Origin: Planctomycetota bacterium
Lineage (GTDB): Bacteria > Planctomycetota > UBA1135
NCBI GenBank assembly: GCA_029243845.1
Contig: JAQWRF010000123.1
Coordinates: 1-16,404 of the forward strand
Direction of reading: 5' to 3'
Length of the DNA: 16,404 nucleotides
Below the pieces are notes generated by a model that was not told where the DNA came from, ran no database searches, and saw only the letters and a program-made list of their open reading frames with translations. A program made the position numbers and the translations under genes. Below are positions 12,453-16,404 of this stretch, in pieces (position 1 is the first letter of the stretch; every line of letters starts with the position of its first letter).

Positions 12453-14906
12453 ATGGGAAACTCTTCTCTCAATCTCCCTAATTGGGCGAAGTACAGTACT
12501 TTGGTGGCTGTAATTACTTTTGCAGTAGCGGCTTACAGCGAATTTAAGCCAGCGCCAACCGGCCTTGATGCCGACTTTAAGAACTGCCTAATCGTTACTT
12601 TCGACACTACGCGCGCTGATGCGATTGGTCGCTATGGCAACATGAACGCCTACACCCCAAACCTCGATCGCATGGCTGACAACGGGGTATTGTTCAAGCG
12701 CTGCATGACTGTGGCGCCGATTACCCTGCCCTCGCACGCCAGTATTTTATCCGGCCAATACCCTATCACTCATGGGGCACGGAATAACGGCACCCACCAT
12801 GTGCCGGAAGATGTCATTACCATCGCCGAACAACTTAACGATAGCGGGTTCTCTACCGGAGCGGTGGTCAGCGCATTGGTACTTGATTCACGCTATGGCC
12901 TCGACCAAGGTTTTGACTTTTACGATGACAACTTGGCGCACGCTGAAAAGGCTCCGATGTTTATGTTTCGCGAAACCAAAGCGAGCGACACCTCCCAGCG
13001 CGCCATTAAATTTCTCAAAGAGCGTAATGGCGAACGTTGGTTTTTATGGGTGCACTTTTTTGATCCACACGCTAATTACAGCCCGCCACAGTTTTACTTA
13101 GACAAAGCGAATGGCGATAGCTATGACGGAGAAATAGCCTATGCCGATTCAGGCTTGGGTGAAATCATGCAGTTTCTGCAAAAGACGCGGCAACTTGACG
13201 AAACGCTAGTCGTGATGACCGCCGACCACGGCGACTCAATGGGAGAGCATGGCGAAAGCACGCACGGCATGTTTGTATATGATGCAACCACGCACGTGCC
13301 ATTGCTAATGATGCATCCGCAATTAGCGCAGGGCATGCAAGTGAATGGCACCGTGTCATCGGTTGACATTACTCCTACCGTTTTAGACTTGCTTGATGTG
13401 AAGGCACAAACAAAATTCGATGGCATTAGTTTTGCCAGCGACATCCGACCAGGCGCCAAAGGAATCGTAAAGCGTCCACCGGTGTATCAAGAAGCGATGA
13501 CCCCTTACTACAACCACGGCTGGTCTTCGGTTCGAGCAGTGCGTGATGACCAGGCGCGTTATCTCATGGCGCCGACTGCTGAGTTTTATGATATGTTCCG
13601 CGACCCTAACGAGTTGAATAATTTGTTGCCTGGCGCAGAATCTCAATCGAAGGCTTATATCGACACGCTAGATAGTTATCTTGCCGATGGCGAGGCAGAC
13701 AGCAAAGGTGACGATATTAAATCGATGGATCCTGAGATGCGTTCTGCTCTTGCAGAATTGGGCTACGTTTGGTCAGATGACGAAGAGCCTCTTGCGGAAG
13801 ATGACGGCGCATTAGATGACCCGAAAGACAAAGTAGAGATGTGGGAGAAATCGCAGCGTGCGAATAACTTGGTACGCAGTGAGCGAACGGAGGAGGCAGA
13901 AGCTTTGTTAGTGGAAATCTTAACCGAAGACCCTGGGGCTATGTTGTCACGCTCTGCACTCGCCGGGATTTACATCAAAGACGAACGCTATACCGAGGCT
14001 TTTGAGCTGCTGGAAGAAACGTCAACCATGAAGGGCGCACGAAATTCGGTGTTCTTGCGTTTATGTGCGCTCGATCGCAAAATGGGAAACGGTCTATGGC
14101 AGGAACACATGATGGCCGCTAAACAAATGGACCCGCGTGATCCGCTGCCATGGGTGCGCGAAGGTGATTGGATGCAAGAAGATGGTCACACCGAAGCTGC
14201 TTTGATGGCCTACAAGAAAGCCCTTGCGTTAGACGAACGTTCTGCCAAAGCGCTGGTCGGCATTGGTAATATTGAACATCGTCGCGGTAACGAAAAACTT
14301 GCATGGGAAGCGTTCGAAAAATCTATCGAGTATGATCCCATTGCATTTGAAGCGTGGTACAACCTTGGCGTGGTTGCCGAAACACTCGAGTCTTCTCAAA
14401 AATCTATTGGGTACTACCAAAAAGCTCTCGAGCTACAAGATGATCACGTACTGACTCTTGTTAACCTCGGAAATCTAATGATGCGCGCTAAGGATTACTC
14501 TGAGGCTAAGCCTTACTACGACAGGGCCTTGGCGACAGCCCCCGATGATTTCAAAGCAAACTACAACTATGGTTTATTACTCCTTGAGACCCAAAACATT
14601 AAGGGGGCACAGCAAAAATTTGAGGCTGCCTGCCGCACCGAGCCTTCTGAGATGCTGGCGTGGAATCAGTACATTCGCGCTTCACTCCTACTGCAAGATT
14701 ATGAAAATGCGCTGCAAGGCGCGGAGGTAGTCCTCAGTGTGACGCCAAACTCGCCATCCGTGCTAGGCGCTGCGGCTATCGCATCCGCCGAGAGCGACCG
14801 TCGTGAAGAAGCAAAAGGGTTCATGAATCGCCTTAAAGAAGTTAATGCGGAGCGTTGGCAAAAAATGATTGACAACAATGAGACGCTAAGAGATCTCGTC
14901 GAATGA
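12453..14906 (+). CDS. Membrane-anchored sulfatase-like protein with C-terminal TPR repeats
   Basis: This 817-residue protein has one N-terminal membrane helix (about 13-30), an alkaline-phosphatase/sulfatase-superfamily domain (about 45-400) and a long TPR region (about 460-815). The catalytic domain shows VTFDTTRADAIGRYG (Asp51), PITLPSHASILSG (Thr91 at the nucleophile position), HFFDPHANYSPP (Asp204, His206) and TADHGDSMGEHG (Asp258, His259), then a His at 271. The classic sulfatase C/S-x-P-S-R motif is absent; T-L-P-S-H replaces it, so formylglycine-dependent sulfatase activity is unlikely. This ITLPSHAS variant fused to TPRs is a recurring bacterial type of unknown substrate; phosphoesterase or transferase activity is possible. 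It should face the periplasm. The next gene's ATG overlaps its TGA, so they form an operon. Confidence 0.88.
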   Translation: MGNSSLNLPNWAKYSTLVAVITFAVAAYSEFKPAPTGLDADFKNCLIVTFDTTRADAIGRYGNMNAYTPNLDRMADNGVLFKRCMTVAPITLPSHASILSGQYPITHGARNNGTHHVPEDVITIAEQLNDSGFSTGAVVSALVLDSRYGLDQGFDFYDDNLAHAEKAPMFMFRETKASDTSQRAIKFLKERNGERWFLWVHFFDPHANYSPPQFYLDKANGDSYDGEIAYADSGLGEIMQFLQKTRQLDETLVVMTADHGDSMGEHGESTHGMFVYDATTHVPLLMMHPQLAQGMQVNGTVSSVDITPTVLDLLDVKAQTKFDGISFASDIRPGAKGIVKRPPVYQEAMTPYYNHGWSSVRAVRDDQARYLMAPTAEFYDMFRDPNELNNLLPGAESQSKAYIDTLDSYLADGEADSKGDDIKSMDPEMRSALAELGYVWSDDEEPLAEDDGALDDPKDKVEMWEKSQRANNLVRSERTEEAEALLVEILTEDPGAMLSRSALAGIYIKDERYTEAFELLEETSTMKGARNSVFLRLCALDRKMGNGLWQEHMMAAKQMDPRDPLPWVREGDWMQEDGHTEAALMAYKKALALDERSAKALVGIGNIEHRRGNEKLAWEAFEKSIEYDPIAFEAWYNLGVVAETLESSQKSIGYYQKALELQDDHVLTLVNLGNLMMRAKDYSEAKPYYDRALATAPDDFKANYNYGLLLLETQNIKGAQQKFEAACRTEPSEMLAWNQYIRASLLLQDYENALQGAEVVLSVTPNSPSVLGAAAIASAESDRREEAKGFMNRLKEVNAERWQKMIDNNETLRDLVE

Positions 14907-16096
14907 AAAAAATACTCGTCTTGCTAGGTTGCTTTAGTGCATTACTTTTCGTTGTGATGGGCGATAGTGCGCCCATTGCCGAGATTGTTAAAGAAGAGAT
15001 TGCTTCTGTCGAAACAATAACCGCCGAGCCGGCGCCCAGAATCGAGCGCTCTAACCCACTCAACTTGGTAGAAGTAACGGTGAATATTATTGGAGACAAA
15101 GCTCAAGGGCTTGAAAAATTGCGGGTCATTTTGGTTAACAAAAATGACATTGCCAAGCAATTCGATTTTCACGACAAACCGCACCACAGCTATTTGTTGC
15201 AAATGGGTGAATGGCAGCTTGATGTTACCTCAAAAGATTACATGACACACACGCAACAGTTTGTCGTTACGGCCAACACTACCGAAGTCAACGTCCAGTT
15301 GTTTGGCGCGGCAAGAATTGTGGGTAAAGTGAGCGATTCTTTTGGGAATCCTGTCGCGCGCGAGCACCTCTTCTTTTTAACGAATGAGCAACAGCACCCG
15401 CAATTGCATGATGATTACCGCAAGGATATGTTTTATGCGCTCGCGAATGAGGAAGGACGATTCACCTCTCCACCACTACCCGCTGGTGAATATTACCTCT
15501 CGGTAGGACGTCCGCGATCTCCTGGGCTTCGCAGTCTTACGGCAGCAACCTTGCTTGAATTTGAACGTAAATCAGCGACGGTTGTGGTGGCCGACAAAAC
15601 TTTATTGCGCTTGATAGCCAATGGCGAAATGAGCAAAGAAATTAATCTTAGCTTGCAAGAGCTTGATGAGGGCCAAGTACAGCGCAACGCGTTTGCTCGG
15701 AATGATGAGCGGGAGGAAGAGAAAGACCCATGGGAGCGGGCGAAACGCATCAAAAAGGCTGACCTCTCTGAAGAGGGCGAGGTGTTGATGACTGATTTGC
15801 GTCCAGGCCGCTATCGCTTGGTGGTTGAGGCCGGCAAGCAAAAGTATTTATTCGAGACGCCCTTCGATTTACAAGCCGGAATGCCTGTAACTGTTCGGTA
15901 TGACGTTCCTGAAGTTGTCCAAAGAGTTAAATTGACCCAAGAGGAGCGTGACGAAAAACGCCGGCTCCGCGACGAACAGCGTGAGCTAGGCATCAAACCT
16001 GACCGTGGCCCGAAATACCTGCCCCTCATCGCAACCATTACAGCCCCCGATTTCGCCTCTAATATTATGGTCCCTGTCGGTATTTCCTGGCAATAG
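14903..16096 (+). CDS. Exported protein with carboxypeptidase-regulatory-like beta domains
   Basis: This 397-residue protein begins with a signal peptide or anchor (about 1-21, MKKILVLLGCFSALLFVVMG). Next come beta-rich segments, including a carboxypeptidase-regulatory-like (prealbumin-type) unit at about 133-205: ARIVGKVSDSFGNPVAREHL through EEGRFTSPPLPAGEYYLSVG. A second similar stretch runs EGEVLMTDLRPGRYRLVVEAG at about 295-315. A charged segment (about 270-290, DEREEEKDPWERAKRIKK) and a late basic/acidic helix (EERDEKRRLRDEQREL) lie between and after. Such domains usually serve binding or structure, not catalysis. The ATG overlaps the TGA of the sulfatase-like/TPR gene (14903-14906), so the two proteins are made together and probably meet in the envelope. 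No closer function can be given. Confidence 0.8.
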   Translation: MKKILVLLGCFSALLFVVMGDSAPIAEIVKEEIASVETITAEPAPRIERSNPLNLVEVTVNIIGDKAQGLEKLRVILVNKNDIAKQFDFHDKPHHSYLLQMGEWQLDVTSKDYMTHTQQFVVTANTTEVNVQLFGAARIVGKVSDSFGNPVAREHLFFLTNEQQHPQLHDDYRKDMFYALANEEGRFTSPPLPAGEYYLSVGRPRSPGLRSLTAATLLEFERKSATVVVADKTLLRLIANGEMSKEINLSLQELDEGQVQRNAFARNDEREEEKDPWERAKRIKKADLSEEGEVLMTDLRPGRYRLVVEAGKQKYLFETPFDLQAGMPVTVRYDVPEVVQRVKLTQEERDEKRRLRDEQRELGIKPDRGPKYLPLIATITAPDFASNIMVPVGISWQ

Positions 16097-16125
16097 CATT
16101 CGCATTTACTTGGCCATCAGGCTAC

Positions 16126-16131
16126 TATAAA
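16126..16131 (+). promoter_or_regulatory. Possible -10 element for the beta-helix gene
   Basis: TATAAA (or the overlapping TACTAT at 16123-16128) lies in the 86-bp gap before ATG 16183. No good -35 box lies at the right distance. A hairpin follows in the leader: 16136-16143 pairs with 16150-16157 (8 bp with one G-U) around a 6-nt loop. It has no T tract, so it is not a standard terminator. Confidence 0.3.
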
Positions 16132-16182
16132 GCAAGTTGCATTTGTTGGAATGCGACTCCGTCCTACCCTGTCAAGTCAATC

Positions 16183-16404
16183 ATGAACAAACTGCTTCGA
16201 GTCTTTTTTATAGCCGCTTTAATCGTCGGTTCACCCTCTAATCTGATTTTTGCTTTAGCGGGCACCGAATATTATGTGGATATCAGCGCTGCTGCCGGCG
16301 GCGATGGCTCTTCGGCCCTCCCCTGGGCAACTATTTCAGAGGCGGTTGATTCCGGGCAGTTAGCGGATGGCGATACCGTTCACATCGCAACCGGAATTTA
16401 CGAC
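16183..16404 (+). CDS. Exported probable parallel beta-helix protein, N-terminal part (3' cut by window)
   Basis: Only 74 residues are in the window and the frame stays open to the edge. The N-terminus is a signal peptide (about 1-27): MNKLLRVFFIAALIVG followed by a small-residue stretch ending ALA. The mature part begins TEYYVDISAAAGGDGSSALP and continues PWATISEAVDSGQLADGDTVHIATGIY. This pattern, YYVD...GxDGSxxxPWxTIxxAV...GDTVxIxxGxY, is the familiar opening of right-handed parallel beta-helix proteins (pectate-lyase-like, DUF1565-type) that are often cell-surface or secreted polysaccharide-related proteins. The full length, C-terminal sorting signals and any catalytic residues are not visible. 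No Shine-Dalgarno precedes the ATG. Confidence 0.8.
   Translation, partial: MNKLLRVFFIAALIVGSPSNLIFALAGTEYYVDISAAAGGDGSSALPWATISEAVDSGQLADGDTVHIATGIYD

Noticed and set aside
14903..14932. Lipoprotein signal (L-L-G-C, residues 7-10) in the 397-residue exported protein
   Set aside because: The hydrophobic stretch before the Cys is too short and continues past it, so an ordinary signal peptide or anchor is more likely.

Overview
The window looks like chromosome from a Gram-negative-type bacterium, most plausibly Planctomycetota or a relative in the PVC group. The evidence is a cysteine-free ribosomal protein S4 that opens like planctomycete S4, an ASPIC/UnbV-thioredoxin fusion, a sulfatase-like protein fused to TPRs, secreted TPR proteins and a near absence of Shine-Dalgarno sequences. 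This placement rests on family knowledge, not on a search. GC content looks close to 50 %. I saw no mobile element, CRISPR array, tRNA or rRNA. Genes are tightly packed: no gene-free stretch exceeds 300 bases, and the longest (2152-2311, about 160 bases) holds only an inverted repeat and a weak -10-like element.

Layout: (1) 1-1127, the 3' part of an ASPIC/UnbV-thioredoxin protein. (2) rpsD at 1221-1826, with its own sigma70-type promoter and a terminator. (3) A minus-strand run transcribed from about 6652 down to 1909: uvrD/pcrA helicase, pgpA, a membrane SpoIIE-type phosphatase that seems to have lost catalytic residues, a MazG-like pyrophosphohydrolase and a small CxxC protein. The first four are separated by 3 nt or less, or overlap. 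(4) acpS, divergent from uvrD. (5) A minus-strand group from 10347 to 7070: xdhC and a secreted TPR protein ending in a strong terminator, then an ECF sigma factor overlapping a second secreted TPR gene. (6) A patatin-like phospholipase, divergent from xdhC across 18 bp. (7) A minus-strand pair, peroxiredoxin and ATP:cob(I)alamin adenosyltransferase (12389-11246). (8) A plus-strand pair, a sulfatase-like/TPR protein and an exported carboxypeptidase-regulatory-like protein. (9) The start of an exported, probable beta-helix protein cut by the window end.

The main result is the peroxiredoxin. Its gene is open from ATG 12389 to the stop at 11790 except for one in-frame TGA at 12243-12245. That TGA sits exactly where the peroxidatic cysteine codon should be (PxxxTxxC motif, here V-TGA-P-S-E). 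The resolving cysteine remains an ordinary TGT, and TGA terminates several neighbouring genes. The simplest reading is a selenocysteine-containing typical 2-Cys peroxiredoxin (Sec49/Cys170). An ordinary gene caller would truncate it to a 140-residue fragment without the active site. A weak candidate SECIS hairpin lies downstream of the TGA.

Other points of interest are the probable pseudophosphatase, the very short divergent promoter regions that imply leaderless or nearly leaderless mRNAs, and a palindrome centred between the peroxiredoxin and sulfatase promoters.
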